A stretch of DNA of 64,000 nt from Mollicutes bacterium. GTDB taxonomy: Bacteria > Bacillota_I > Bacilli_A > Izemoplasmatales > Izemoplasmataceae. The DNA is taken from assembly GCA_003553945.1 (NCBI GenBank), contig PWEL01000013.1, positions 43,526-107,525 of the forward strand. Direction: 5' to 3'. Positions 9,627 through 19,806 of this stretch are shown in pieces. The translations under genes and the position numbers were made by a program. The notes below the pieces were generated by a model. That model had not been told where the DNA came from. It saw only the letters and a list, made by a program, of their open reading frames with translations, and ran no database searches. Positions within the stretch are counted from its first letter, which is position 1, and every line of letters begins with the position of its first letter.

Positions 9627-11015
9627 ATGAAAAAATTCCTGGTCATGTTTGTTGCAGCCTTGATGGTCTTCACTGTTGCAGCATGTGAACGTGAGGAAGA
9701 GGAACCGAGCGTCGTATTCGATGAAGACGCCGGCCGGTTCGAAATTGAAGAAGACGCCGATGAAATCGTCGTCGGCGTGGACAGCGACCCCATGCGTGAA
9801 GCGCTCGAAGCGCAATGGGCGGAGGACTATCCTGAATACGAGGACCTTCTCGTCGTTGAGGACTATGAATCAGTCAACTCAGAGGACAGCGGCATGGAAG
9901 GGCTTGAACTCATGGAGGACGAAGCCCCTGACGTAGCGCTTGTCATTGACAACGAAGTAATCGGCCGCGAACCCGCGGTCCGCAGATTGCATGAGTATCA
10001 CGAGCAGGTAGGCGAAGAACAGACACACAGCATCTATCATGACATCAGCGATCACGGCAACTTCTTCCTGCCGATCTTCATCGACGGCATGGTGTTCTCC
10101 TGGAATAAGACCATGCTCGACGAGATGGGCGTCGATGTAGACGACAGGACAGAAGACAATCTCCCGAGCGAACTGGCATCGTGGAAGGATATCTTCGAAT
10201 TCGCAGATGAATTCGGCGAAGACCCTGACGACCGTCCTGAGTTCGAAGACCGTGAAATCCTCGAATTCTTCCCGCTCAGCGTTGCGGAGGTATGGTCCGG
10301 GTATATGCAGCTCTCTTCCGGTGGCTGGCAGATCTATGAAGACGAGGTCTACAATGAGCCCGGCTTTGACGATCCCGCTTTCCTCGAAGGTCTTGAATTC
10401 CTCGATGAATTCTCCAACACCAACATGAGCGTTGATGAGACCGGATCCATCCGCGGCGGCGACGCTATGGACTGGCGCTGGGAGAACTACCTTGACGGTG
10501 ACTATCCCTTCGGCCTCGTCGGAACCTGGATGGACGTCGAGGAAGCCATGGTGGATTATGGCTACGAATTCCAATTCAGCCGCGTGCCCACCTGGGAAGG
10601 TGAGCATCCTTCAACGCTATACAAGACCAAGGGCTTCGTCATCAACAGCGCCACTGAATATCCTTCTGCAGCCAACGAAGTTCTGAGATGGCTCTATGAA
10701 CAATCCACCATTGAAACGATGATCGACAACTCGACCTATATCCCTGCGCTGCAGGAAGACGCTGACATCTACCCCGACATGGCGGATGACTACAAGGACG
10801 ACATGACTGAAGCCATGATGGCGGACGGATGGCTCGAATCAGCCGAGACACTTCCGAACAATCCTTCAAGACGTGCGATGAGTGTCCTTTATGACATCGG
10901 CGTGGAAGACTACATGGTTGAAGTCTGGGATGGTTATTTGACTCCTGAAGAAGCGCAGGACGCCATCGTCGACGCTGCTGATCACTGGATTGAAGAGAAC
11001 GATACGCTCGACTAA
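9627..11015 (+). CDS. malE: maltodextrin-binding lipoprotein (MalE-like)
   Basis: MKKFLVMFVAALMVFTVAACE lipobox; SBP family 1 pattern; aggagg RBS; operon context. Confidence 0.88.
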   Translation: MKKFLVMFVAALMVFTVAACEREEEEPSVVFDEDAGRFEIEEDADEIVVGVDSDPMREALEAQWAEDYPEYEDLLVVEDYESVNSEDSGMEGLELMEDEAPDVALVIDNEVIGREPAVRRLHEYHEQVGEEQTHSIYHDISDHGNFFLPIFIDGMVFSWNKTMLDEMGVDVDDRTEDNLPSELASWKDIFEFADEFGEDPDDRPEFEDREILEFFPLSVAEVWSGYMQLSSGGWQIYEDEVYNEPGFDDPAFLEGLEFLDEFSNTNMSVDETGSIRGGDAMDWRWENYLDGDYPFGLVGTWMDVEEAMVDYGYEFQFSRVPTWEGEHPSTLYKTKGFVINSATEYPSAANEVLRWLYEQSTIETMIDNSTYIPALQEDADIYPDMADDYKDDMTEAMMADGWLESAETLPNNPSRRAMSVLYDIGVEDYMVEVWDGYLTPEEAQDAIVDAADHWIEENDTLD

Positions 11016-11022
11016 ACCACAC

Positions 11023-11049
11023 AAAGGGCTCCGCTCTGGAGCCCTTTTT
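11023..11049 (+). terminator. terminator/attenuator between malE and the amylase
   Basis: aaagggctcc-gctct-ggagcccttttt. Confidence 0.75.
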
Positions 11050-11065
11050 AAAAAGGATGATTTAC

Positions 11066-12649
11066 ATGAAAAGTCTTATTGCCGCAACTTTGTTTCTAGT
11101 CATATTCACACTCGCAGCCTGTGATCCGGAAACGCCGGACGATGAGTTCACAGCGGATGATATCGCCCCCGCCTCGACGGCATTCCAAGAAGATGTCGAT
11201 GTCTGTTATCAGATCTTCCCCATCTCCTATGCTGACAGCACCTCCGACGGCGACGGCGACCTGATGGGCATCGTGGAGAACGTGGAATACCTGAGCGAGG
11301 ACCTCGGCGTGGACTGCGTATGGCTCAACCCCATCAACCCCTCCCCGAGCTATCATAAGTACAACGTCAGGGATTATTACGACATCGATGAGACGTTCGG
11401 CGACATGGATGATTTCGAGACCTTCGCCGAAACCATGGAAGAACACGACATAAAGATCGTCAAGGACCTTGTCATCAACCACACCGATTTCGGTCATATC
11501 TGGTTCCGTCGCTCCCGAGAGGATGAAGGGGACATGCGCGATTGGTACAGCTGGCGTGACGAACCGGGGCATAACTGGCATGAGTACAACGGCGAATATT
11601 ACTACGGCTCCTTCTGGGACCAGATGCCCGAACTCAATTTCGACAACCCCGATGTCAGGGAGAGAGTCTATCATATCGCTGAATACTGGCTCGAGAGAGG
11701 CGTGGATGGATTCAGGATCGATGCCGCACGGCATATCTACGATGACCATCAATATCCTGATGACGTCGATACCACGCAGGAGAACGTGGACTTCTTCCGC
11801 GAATTCAACGCAGAGATCAAAAACATCGATGAAGATGCCTTCATCGTCGGAGAGATCTGGAGTGAAAGCGAGCGTTACGTCAGTCAGTATTACGAAGGTA
11901 TGGATTCGGCGTTCAACTTCAAATTCGCCGACGAGATTGTCGGCGCTATCTCCAACGACCGCGACAACGGTGCGATCGAAGGCCTTATCGACAGCCGGAA
12001 TGCCTATGAGGAAGTGCGGGAGGACTACATCGATTCCGTATTCCTCTCCAACCACGACCAAAGACGCATCATGAACGCCTTCCAATACAACGAGGACCGG
12101 GCGAAACTCGCAGCGCACGTGCTCATGACAATGCCCGGCATCTCCTGGATCTATTACGGCGAGGAGATCGGCATGTCCGGCTCGGGCAGCGACCCGGAAA
12201 AAAGGCAGCCGTTCGTCTGGGAGACGGACAGTCCGTACCATGCCGAAGGCGTGATGGATGGCCACCACGATTCCATCGCCGGCTGGGATGATCACAACCA
12301 GGACCTCCCAGGTGCCTACGAACAGCTCGAGGATGAAGATTCACTGCTCAACACCTACATCGAACTCATCGAACTAAAGCAGACGCGTGATGTGCTCGGC
12401 AACACTTCATCGATCAGCGCTCTTGAAACCGACAGCAACGCGTTCATGGCCTATGAACGTGGCGGGGGCGATGACAGATATCTCGTTGTGCACAACCTCA
12501 ATGCGCAGGAGAGAACTACACCCTTCCAGGCTGATAGCTACGATATTGTCTATACCTCACATGATGCAGAAATCGAGGAAGACATTACCATGCAGGGTCG
12601 CTCAACAGTCATTCTGGATGTTGAAGGCGACGCATCGTTGATTGAATAA
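11066..12649 (+). CDS. alpha-amylase family lipoprotein (GH13)
   Basis: MKSLIAATLFLVIFTLAAC lipobox; DVCYQIFPISYADSTSDGDGDLMGI, GVDGFRIDAARH, GEIWSE, LSNHDQ. Confidence 0.9.
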   Translation: MKSLIAATLFLVIFTLAACDPETPDDEFTADDIAPASTAFQEDVDVCYQIFPISYADSTSDGDGDLMGIVENVEYLSEDLGVDCVWLNPINPSPSYHKYNVRDYYDIDETFGDMDDFETFAETMEEHDIKIVKDLVINHTDFGHIWFRRSREDEGDMRDWYSWRDEPGHNWHEYNGEYYYGSFWDQMPELNFDNPDVRERVYHIAEYWLERGVDGFRIDAARHIYDDHQYPDDVDTTQENVDFFREFNAEIKNIDEDAFIVGEIWSESERYVSQYYEGMDSAFNFKFADEIVGAISNDRDNGAIEGLIDSRNAYEEVREDYIDSVFLSNHDQRRIMNAFQYNEDRAKLAAHVLMTMPGISWIYYGEEIGMSGSGSDPEKRQPFVWETDSPYHAEGVMDGHHDSIAGWDDHNQDLPGAYEQLEDEDSLLNTYIELIELKQTRDVLGNTSSISALETDSNAFMAYERGGGDDRYLVVHNLNAQERTTPFQADSYDIVYTSHDAEIEEDITMQGRSTVILDVEGDASLIE

Positions 12650-12752
12650 GCACCATCCAACCTTCCGATATCAGACAAAAAAGGACCAGGCTTTTTGAAC
12701 TGCACCCCGAAACTTGGACACTAACAATCCAAGAAAGGGGTGCAGTTTTTCT

Positions 12753-13223
12753 ATGAAAAACTATACAGCGACATTCAAGAAGAAAGGGGTAGAGAATTAC
12801 TTCCGAAACGGCCTATCCCATACGAAAAGCGTGTATAATGTGGATGACAGCAGCATCTACAAATGGGTCAGGCGGCTGAAAGGAGGAAAAGGGCTTATGC
12901 GGAAGAAGAGTGAATCCTACAGCTTGGAGAAGAAACTGGAGATTCTCTCCTACTACAGGAAGCGTGGCAAAGCGGCCACGAAAGAAAGATATGACATCGA
13001 AGCCAGCGTCTTTTACAAGTGGGAACGCATCCTGCATGAGAAAGGGGAGGCAGCATTGGCGGAGGAGCGCCGTGGTCGTCCCAAAAAGAAAGTGAAGAAA
13101 GATGTGAACCAAGACAAAGACCTTCTCGAAGAGAACCGTCGGTTGCGATTGGAGGTGGAGTATCTAAAAAAGCTCGACGCCTTGATTCGCGAACGGGAAG
13201 AGCGCGAAAAGAAGAAAAAGTGA
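12753..13223 (+). CDS. IS3-family transposase OrfA (two HTH motifs)
   Basis: MKNYTATFKKKGVENYFRNG..., LEENRRLRLEVEYLKKLDALI; ends in A-rich AAGAAAAAGTGA with OrfB in -1 frame. Confidence 0.85.
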   Translation: MKNYTATFKKKGVENYFRNGLSHTKSVYNVDDSSIYKWVRRLKGGKGLMRKKSESYSLEKKLEILSYYRKRGKAATKERYDIEASVFYKWERILHEKGEAALAEERRGRPKKKVKKDVNQDKDLLEENRRLRLEVEYLKKLDALIREREEREKKKK

Positions 13224-14079
13224 GAATCATCGAGGAACTGAGGCGAAAGTACCGCTGTGCGCTCCGGATACTACTCATCATATCCGAGATGCGGCGTTCG
13301 ACCTTCTATGAGGTCAAAAGCCGCCTCGGGAGAGAAGACAAGGACAAAGCGTTGCGAGAGCTGATCGGGGAAATCTATCACCACCATCACGGTCGTTATG
13401 GCTATCGACGAATCACGCTGACATTACGCAAGCGCCACCAGCTCGCTGTCAACCACAAGAAAGTCTATAGAATCATGAAGGAAGAGGGCTTGGCAGCACG
13501 GATTCGCCGCAAGAAGTAGCGTTCCTACAAAGGCGAAGTCGGCCGGGGGCACCCAATCTTCTGAATCGCGATTTCGACACCCTGCATACCGATGAGAAAT
13601 GGGTGATGGACGTCACTGAGTTCCATCTCTTGGGACGACGTATCTATCTATCTTCCATCCTCGATCTTCACAGTCGGGAGGTTGTCGGCCACGCCACAAG
13701 CTTCACTCCGAGTGTCCCTTTCGTGATGCAGTCTCTCGAAAAGGCCCTGCAAAAGCGGAAGACCCGCCCCCATATCCTTCATTCCGATCAAGGTTTCCAA
13801 TACCAGAATCGCAGATTCATCACCAAGCTCCGGGAAAGCGGTATCGATCAGAGCATGTCGAGAAAGGGGAATTGTCTCGACAATGCCGTCATCGAGAACT
13901 TCTTCAGCATTCTCAAGACAGAATTCTATCATGGCGAAAGATTCACCTCTATCAATCAGTTCCTCAGGTCTCTTCATGCCTATATCGACTACTATAACAA
14001 CGAGCGCATCTCACTCAAACTGAAAGGACTGACTCCTGCGGAAGTCCGGAATCAGTCCTCTCAAGTACAGCTCTATTAG
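13220..14079 (+). pseudogene. IS3-family transposase OrfB (rve/DDE integrase), disrupted by in-frame TAG and a frameshift
   Basis: 13220..13519 (HHGRYGYRRIT...) then TAG where Tyr is expected (RKK*RSYKGEVG), then a frameshift at the G-run about 13540; DDE core continues (KWVMDVTEF... HSDQGFQYQ... NAVIENFFS) to 14079. Confidence 0.85.
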
Positions 14080-14160
14080 ACTATCGTTTTTCTGTCCAAC
14101 TTTTGGGGGTCAGTGCATTCGCGCCTGGTTCTTATTTTTATGAATCCGCTCGTTCCCTTG

Positions 14161-17052
14161 TTATGAAGGACGTGTGACCTTGTAGATGACACCTGCGGCG
14201 ACAGCGATGACTACGACGCCGCCGGCGACAGAAATAATGATGCCCCAAGGTGTCTCATCCTCAACCGGATCCGGTTCATAATCGTCCGGATCGGCGAAGA
14301 CGTTGATATCCTCTTCGGTGTACATGATGCGTGATTCGTTAGCCGCAAGCTCGATGGTCTCGCCGCCGTCTTGTTCGAAGAGCGTCGTAAGGGTCGTCTC
14401 GTCATCCAAGTCGCCGATCTCATCGGTCGTGGCCACCACATTCCATGTGCCGCCAGGCATGTCGAAGTCCCGCGCCTCTGTGCCGTTATTATGCACGACA
14501 AGCGTCGTGGTCCAGAGGTCGTCGTCGGCTTCGAAGGCATAGGCGACCATGCCGTCTTCCTGCGACATAAGACGCAGGGTGCCCTGGACATCCTCCTGCG
14601 AGGGCAGCGTGAGGAAGTCCTTCTCCTTGCGGAGCTCGATCAGGTTTCTATAGTATTCGAACGTGTCGTGATACTCGACCTTCCTGTCCCAATCGAGCTG
14701 GTTGGTCTCGTCGGGGGAGCGATACGAGTTGGGGTCGAACGGCATGTCCTCATCCTCAAAGTAATCCGACTGCATCTCCGGGTCGAGCAGCGGCTTCGTC
14801 CGGAGGAAGTCGGCACCGGCATGCAGGAACGAGATTCCCTGCGAGGTCAGGACGATATTGTTGGCCTGGCGCTGCATGCGCACGATGCCCGCCATGTCGT
14901 CGGGGTCGTCCATGTCGGCGCCGGTGCTGTAGACGAGCTTGTCATGCAGGGTCATATCGTCATGCACGGAGACATAGTTGACGGTCTGCGTCGGCTCCAC
15001 GGCCCAGGGGTTCTGGTAGCCGAGGCCGGGGATGTCGACCGCGCCTGTGACGCCGAGCAACACATCATCATCGGCGTTATCGTCGCCCTGGACGAAGCCA
15101 ATTTCCATGTGGTCCGCCCAGTGTCCCTGCGCGATACCGTCGCGAGAATCGTCATTGAACACGGCGATATCGGGCATCTCGTCGAGGTTACCCTTGTTCG
15201 CTGCATCCTCATCGGGAAGCTCTGAAGCGCCGCCCGTCCAGGGTTCGCCGTAGAGGACGATGTCCTCATCAATCTCCTGTAGCTCTTCCGCCACGGTGTT
15301 CATGGTCTCGACATCATGCAGGGCCATTAGGTCGAAGCGGAAGCCGTCGACATTGTATTCCTCGACGAAGAATGTCATGGAGTCGACCATGAACTTCCTG
15401 AACATCTCCCTATCAGACGCTGTCTCGTTGCCTGTACCGCTGCCGTCGGAGAAATTGCCCTGGTCATCGAAGCGGTGATAATAGCCAGGGACGATCTGAT
15501 GGAAGTTCGATTCGGCGGATTGTCCCGTATGGTTGTAGACGACGTCCATGATTACGCCGATATCGTTCTCGTGGAATTCCTGCACCATCTTTTTGAACTC
15601 ATTGACGACGACCTCGCCGTTATAGGGGTCCGTGCTGTAGCTGCCCTCGAGCGAGTTGAAGTGCCTGGGCATGTAGCCCCAGTTGAAGATGCCGTTATAG
15701 ACACCGTGGATCTCTTCGTCGTCGAGACGGGATTCATCGACCATGCCGAAGTCCATCACCGGAAGCAGATGGACGTGCGTCACGCCGAGTTCCTTGATGT
15801 GGTCGAAGCCGGTGGTGACGCCTTCATGGCTTGTGCCCTCCTCGACAAGGCCGAGGAACTTGCCACGGTAGTCCTCCGTGCCGTCCCACGCCTCGTGCGA
15901 GGTCAAGTCGCGTGTATGCAGTTCGTAGATGATGGCGTCGGCCGGGGAATCCATATCATGCGGTGAACGTCCGTACTCCCAGCCGTCCGGGTTCTGGCGC
16001 TCGAAATCGACGACCATCGAGCGCTGACCGTTCAGACCGGTGGCGTAGGAATAGGGGTCGGTAACCTCGTGCGGGCCGCCGCGGTCACCGTTGTCCACGG
16101 TGTAGGTGAAATACGTACCGTGCAGGTCGCCCTCGACAGTCGTCGACCACACGCCCTGTTCACCTTCGCTCATCTCGATGGTCTCATACGGATCATCGAC
16201 ACCATCGTTGCCGTCATAGTCCTCATAGCTCGATGTATGGCCCTTCTCATAGAGATTGAGCTCGACGGATTCGCTCAAGGGCGCCCAGAGCTTGAACTCC
16301 GTCTCGTCCTCGCTGTATATGGGGCCGAGCTCGCCGTCATAGCCGTATTCCTCGTGGAATTCGTCGCTGTCGAACACACCGTGCAGGTCAATCACGCGCT
16401 CCGCGGGTTCTTCTTCGCCAAGGTCGGCGCTGAGGGTGTATTCATACTCGAGGTCGACCTCCTCCTCGAGCGTGATGGTGCCGGTGTCGTTGTCGGAGGA
16501 GAATTCATCGATAGCGACGGAAGTGCCGTTCGCAAGCACCTCCACGTCCTCCTCACCCACTGGAAGCGTGGTCCGATAGCTGATGGTCGAGGTGTCATCG
16601 AACATTGCGGACAGTATCCTGTGCGAGGTGTCGACCTCGTCCTCATCATAATAGATGGTCGGGTCGCCCTGCACCATGAAGACTTCGACGACACCGTCTT
16701 CATCGGGGTCGGTCATGTCGATATGAAGGTCCTGAGGGACATCGCGGTTGTCCCAGTCATCCCCGCGGACGATGACGCCGATCTCGGTTGAATCCTCAAG
16801 GTTCGTCCCCTCAAGGTCGAGTTCAAGCTGCCTGCCGAAATCCGTCTCGTCCGTCCAGTGATAACGTTCGCCTTCCCCCGATTCCGGTTCATGCGGCCAG
16901 AGCCACACGGAATCGAAGAAGGAGAAATCATCGTCGAAACGGAAATAATTGATGACGAGTGTGTCAGTATCGGTCGCGGAGACTGTCATGCTTGCAAGCA
17001 TAAGGGCGATGACAAAAACCCCTGCGGTCAGGAACCGCTTGATTAAATACAT
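14161..17052 (-). CDS. pulA: type I pullulanase, secreted, with C-terminal transmembrane anchor
   Basis: YNWGYMPRHFNSLEGSYSTDPYNG, DVVYNHTG, VDGFRFDLMALHD, YGEPWTGG; N-terminal signal peptide; C-terminal PWGIIISVAGGVVVIAVAAGVIYKVTRPS. Confidence 0.93.
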   Translation of the reverse strand: MYLIKRFLTAGVFVIALMLASMTVSATDTDTLVINYFRFDDDFSFFDSVWLWPHEPESGEGERYHWTDETDFGRQLELDLEGTNLEDSTEIGVIVRGDDWDNRDVPQDLHIDMTDPDEDGVVEVFMVQGDPTIYYDEDEVDTSHRILSAMFDDTSTISYRTTLPVGEEDVEVLANGTSVAIDEFSSDNDTGTITLEEEVDLEYEYTLSADLGEEEPAERVIDLHGVFDSDEFHEEYGYDGELGPIYSEDETEFKLWAPLSESVELNLYEKGHTSSYEDYDGNDGVDDPYETIEMSEGEQGVWSTTVEGDLHGTYFTYTVDNGDRGGPHEVTDPYSYATGLNGQRSMVVDFERQNPDGWEYGRSPHDMDSPADAIIYELHTRDLTSHEAWDGTEDYRGKFLGLVEEGTSHEGVTTGFDHIKELGVTHVHLLPVMDFGMVDESRLDDEEIHGVYNGIFNWGYMPRHFNSLEGSYSTDPYNGEVVVNEFKKMVQEFHENDIGVIMDVVYNHTGQSAESNFHQIVPGYYHRFDDQGNFSDGSGTGNETASDREMFRKFMVDSMTFFVEEYNVDGFRFDLMALHDVETMNTVAEELQEIDEDIVLYGEPWTGGASELPDEDAANKGNLDEMPDIAVFNDDSRDGIAQGHWADHMEIGFVQGDDNADDDVLLGVTGAVDIPGLGYQNPWAVEPTQTVNYVSVHDDMTLHDKLVYSTGADMDDPDDMAGIVRMQRQANNIVLTSQGISFLHAGADFLRTKPLLDPEMQSDYFEDEDMPFDPNSYRSPDETNQLDWDRKVEYHDTFEYYRNLIELRKEKDFLTLPSQEDVQGTLRLMSQEDGMVAYAFEADDDLWTTTLVVHNNGTEARDFDMPGGTWNVVATTDEIGDLDDETTLTTLFEQDGGETIELAANESRIMYTEEDINVFADPDDYEPDPVEDETPWGIIISVAGGVVVIAVAAGVIYKVTRPS

Positions 17053-17093
17053 GTATAAACCTCCAAGTTAGTTTTGTTGGATACAATTAGAGA

Positions 17094-17127
17094 AAAAGGC
17101 AAATCCGCCCAGGCGAATTTGCCTTTT
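17094..17127 (-). terminator. intergenic terminator-like hairpin between CBM lipoprotein and pullulanase
   Basis: aaaaggcaaatccgcc / ggcgaatttgcctttt. Confidence 0.7.
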
Positions 17128-17149
17128 AAACATTTCCTAGGTAGGCCGA

Positions 17150-19615
17150 TCAGTCAGCAATATGATTCTCTGCGTCATCCATGCTTTCGAAGATTTCACC
17201 GTCGACAGTGACGTAGGCATGATCGGAATCGATCAATTCTACTTCGCCGGTGCCGACTTCATCATCTTCAGCATTGATGAAATCCACAAAGGGGACCTGT
17301 TCTGAGTCAGGATCGACCGGCAGTTCTACGTAGTACCAGCCGTCTTCTTCGGCTTCGTCAATCTCAGGGCCGGGCCATTCAAGGTCGGCTTCAGGATAGC
17401 CATCGAACGGGTCAGTCCAGACTTCTTCGTCGCCGAAATGCATCCATGACCATACTTGGACTGCGTCCCAGTCGTCACTGTTATAGAAGTAGACGGTGAA
17501 GAGATCCTCGTCATAGTCGGTCCAGATCGTCGCTTGTTCGAGTGTGGGGAAGCGATCGACCAATGACATGTAGAGATCCGTCTCTTCATAGGCGACAGTG
17601 TAAGGGTCGCTTTCAGCATCGTCGCCGTCATGGAACGTTATATCAAATGATTCGTTCTCTTCAAGCGCCCAAGGGACTGAGATGAGATACCAATCTTCGA
17701 ACGGTGCGTCCTCGTTGACAACACCCTCAATTTCATGTACCTCTTCGCCATCGTCGACTGTTGCATGGACTGCGTCCCAGCCTTCACTGTTGTAGAAGTG
17801 GACCTGGGTCTCGGCGAGATAGTCCTCGGTCGCCTCTTCAGCGTCTTCCTTGCTGGTATAAGCTACATTGTCGATAGCTATATAGACATGGTCGCTATCA
17901 GGAATCTCGACATCGTCGGTCTGAACCTCTTGCTCATCCTCATCTTCAATTTCAGGATCGATGCCATTGAAGATGAAATCTGTTCCTTGGGCTTCAAGGT
18001 CGAGGCCGGGCACATCTATATAGTACCAATTGCCTTCATCATGTTCTGCTTCACCGCCGGGCCATCCGCCTAGCAATTCAGCGGGGTCCCAAAGGTAGCC
18101 GCCTAGTTCATCCCATTCATGCACATTGTAGAAATAGATTGTCTCATAGACGTCGTTGACTTCTTTCTCTGCCAGTGCAGTCGCTTCAACCATGTCGTTA
18201 TAGAGGTCTATTTCGGTGAGATAGATATATTCTTCATCGTCGATGGTTGCGTCGACACTGTTGTCGTTGCCGTCATCGACAGTGATGTCGAATGATTCAT
18301 CCTCTTCAAGGACTGTGGGAACGATGATCTCATACCATTCGTTTTGGGACCAGTCGAATTCTCCTGCATCGTCATAGGGGTCTATGGTGGTTTCTTCATC
18401 GAGCGCTTCATCGTCTGTGATTTCGACATAGACATTGTCCCAGCCAGCTGCGTCATAGAAGTAGACAACTGTTACGCCGGCTGCGGTAAGTTCTGCATCT
18501 TCTCTGGAAGCGAAGAGCTCATTGTAGATGACATAGTTGTCAGTTTCCTCGGTGATGGTCTGGGTCTCAGCTTCTTCGCCGTTGCCATCATGGAATGTGA
18601 CTTCGAAATAGGCATCGTTGTTCTCTTCTTCGTCGTTTTCTTCGTCATTTTCTTCCTCGTCATTGAAAACAAAGGGGATGTAGGCTGGATGCCAGTTGCC
18701 GAAGTGTTCTTCGACTTCTTCGTCTTCGACAAGGACTTCGCCTTCATGATCGACAGCATCCACATAGACTTCGTCCCAGCCTTCAAAATCCGTGCCTTCT
18801 ACCGCGTAATTGTAGAAGTTGACTGTAGTGGTTTCGTCCATGACATCGAATACATGCTCGGCCGTCTCATAAGACCTGTAGGCATAGGATTCATCAGGGA
18901 TATCGGGATGTGTGTAGACGAGTTCGGAATCGTTGATCAGAATATCTTCGGTCTGTACATCTTCGCCTTCTTCGTCTTCACCATTGATGATAAAGCCGAT
19001 CTCGACTTCATCCACTTCTTCGGGAACCTCGACATAATACCAATCTTCCCTGTCGTCCTCCTGGACGGCGTCGGAAGAGCCCGGCCAATCACCGAAATAT
19101 TGATCGCCGGCGTCATTCCAGGCATACGCGCCGAGATTCTCCCATCCGTACGCGTTGTAGAAATAGACCGTGGTTTCTTCAACTTCTCTCATGGCGAAAG
19201 CCGCATCAGCTCTTGAGCCATAGGGGCCTTCCCCATCGTAAGTCACAAAGTAATGGTCGGGGTGGTTAACTGTCACTGGCTCGCTTTCTTCTTCGTCACC
19301 GTCATTGAAAGAGATGGTGACAGGATTGTCGAAAAGGTCCTCAACAGGGACATCGATAGCGTAGAAATCTTCATCCGCATCTTCAACATCGACATCCTCC
19401 AACAATGTTGCCTCTTCCCCAGGGAATTCGCCTAGGAGTTCCTCTCCATCAGCGTCCTGAGCAGTGGCATAAACCTCGTCCCAGCCTTCGCTGTTATAGA
19501 ATTGAATCTCGGTAGGGTCGATGTCCGGTTCAGGTTCTTCTTCTTCGAACAGACCACATGCCGCAAACAGTCCTAATGATAGAACTAATACTAGTGCTAG
19601 TAAACCTTTCTTCAT
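17150..19615 (-). CDS. non-catalytic lipoprotein with about seven CBM26-like starch-binding repeats
   Basis: MKKGLLALVLVLSLGLFAAC lipobox; repeats EIQFYNSEGWDEVYA, TVYFYNAYGWENLGAYAW, TVNFYNYAVEGTDFEGWDEVYV, VVYFYDAAGWDNVYV, TIYFYNVHEWDELGGYLWD, QVHFYNSEGWDAVHA, TVYFYNSDDWDAVQVWSW. Confidence 0.8.
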   Translation of the reverse strand: MKKGLLALVLVLSLGLFAACGLFEEEEPEPDIDPTEIQFYNSEGWDEVYATAQDADGEELLGEFPGEEATLLEDVDVEDADEDFYAIDVPVEDLFDNPVTISFNDGDEEESEPVTVNHPDHYFVTYDGEGPYGSRADAAFAMREVEETTVYFYNAYGWENLGAYAWNDAGDQYFGDWPGSSDAVQEDDREDWYYVEVPEEVDEVEIGFIINGEDEEGEDVQTEDILINDSELVYTHPDIPDESYAYRSYETAEHVFDVMDETTTVNFYNYAVEGTDFEGWDEVYVDAVDHEGEVLVEDEEVEEHFGNWHPAYIPFVFNDEEENDEENDEEENNDAYFEVTFHDGNGEEAETQTITEETDNYVIYNELFASREDAELTAAGVTVVYFYDAAGWDNVYVEITDDEALDEETTIDPYDDAGEFDWSQNEWYEIIVPTVLEEDESFDITVDDGNDNSVDATIDDEEYIYLTEIDLYNDMVEATALAEKEVNDVYETIYFYNVHEWDELGGYLWDPAELLGGWPGGEAEHDEGNWYYIDVPGLDLEAQGTDFIFNGIDPEIEDEDEQEVQTDDVEIPDSDHVYIAIDNVAYTSKEDAEEATEDYLAETQVHFYNSEGWDAVHATVDDGEEVHEIEGVVNEDAPFEDWYLISVPWALEENESFDITFHDGDDAESDPYTVAYEETDLYMSLVDRFPTLEQATIWTDYDEDLFTVYFYNSDDWDAVQVWSWMHFGDEEVWTDPFDGYPEADLEWPGPEIDEAEEDGWYYVELPVDPDSEQVPFVDFINAEDDEVGTGEVELIDSDHAYVTVDGEIFESMDDAENHIAD

Positions 19616-19806
19616 CGTGCATACCTCTCCTTTCATATTTTGTTTCCATTGATTCCATTGTTTCCTTGTTTCTTACATATCCCGTCCATCGAAATGGACG
19701 GACTGGCGGATGAACGCTTCATCCTCAGGTTGTTTCCATGGACAACTTAATAACTCTGCCTCTTGTTTTTACCCCCCCTTGAACAGAATGTATATCCCTT
19801 TCGCAT

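Larger units (their letters stand above)
12696..14117 (+). mobile_element. IS3-family (IS150-like) insertion sequence, degenerate
   Basis: Imperfect terminal inverted repeats TGAACTGCACCCCGAAACTTGGACA / TGCACTGACCCCCAAAAGTTGGACA; orfA plus split orfB. Confidence 0.88.

Noticed and set aside
11096-12295. 399-aa antisense ORF over the amylase gene
   Set aside because: Same artefact; the plus-strand gene has clear GH13 motifs.
18344-19216. 290-aa plus-strand ORF
   Set aside because: Antisense to the CBM-repeat lipoprotein; hydrophobic composition is a by-product of acidic codons on the other strand.
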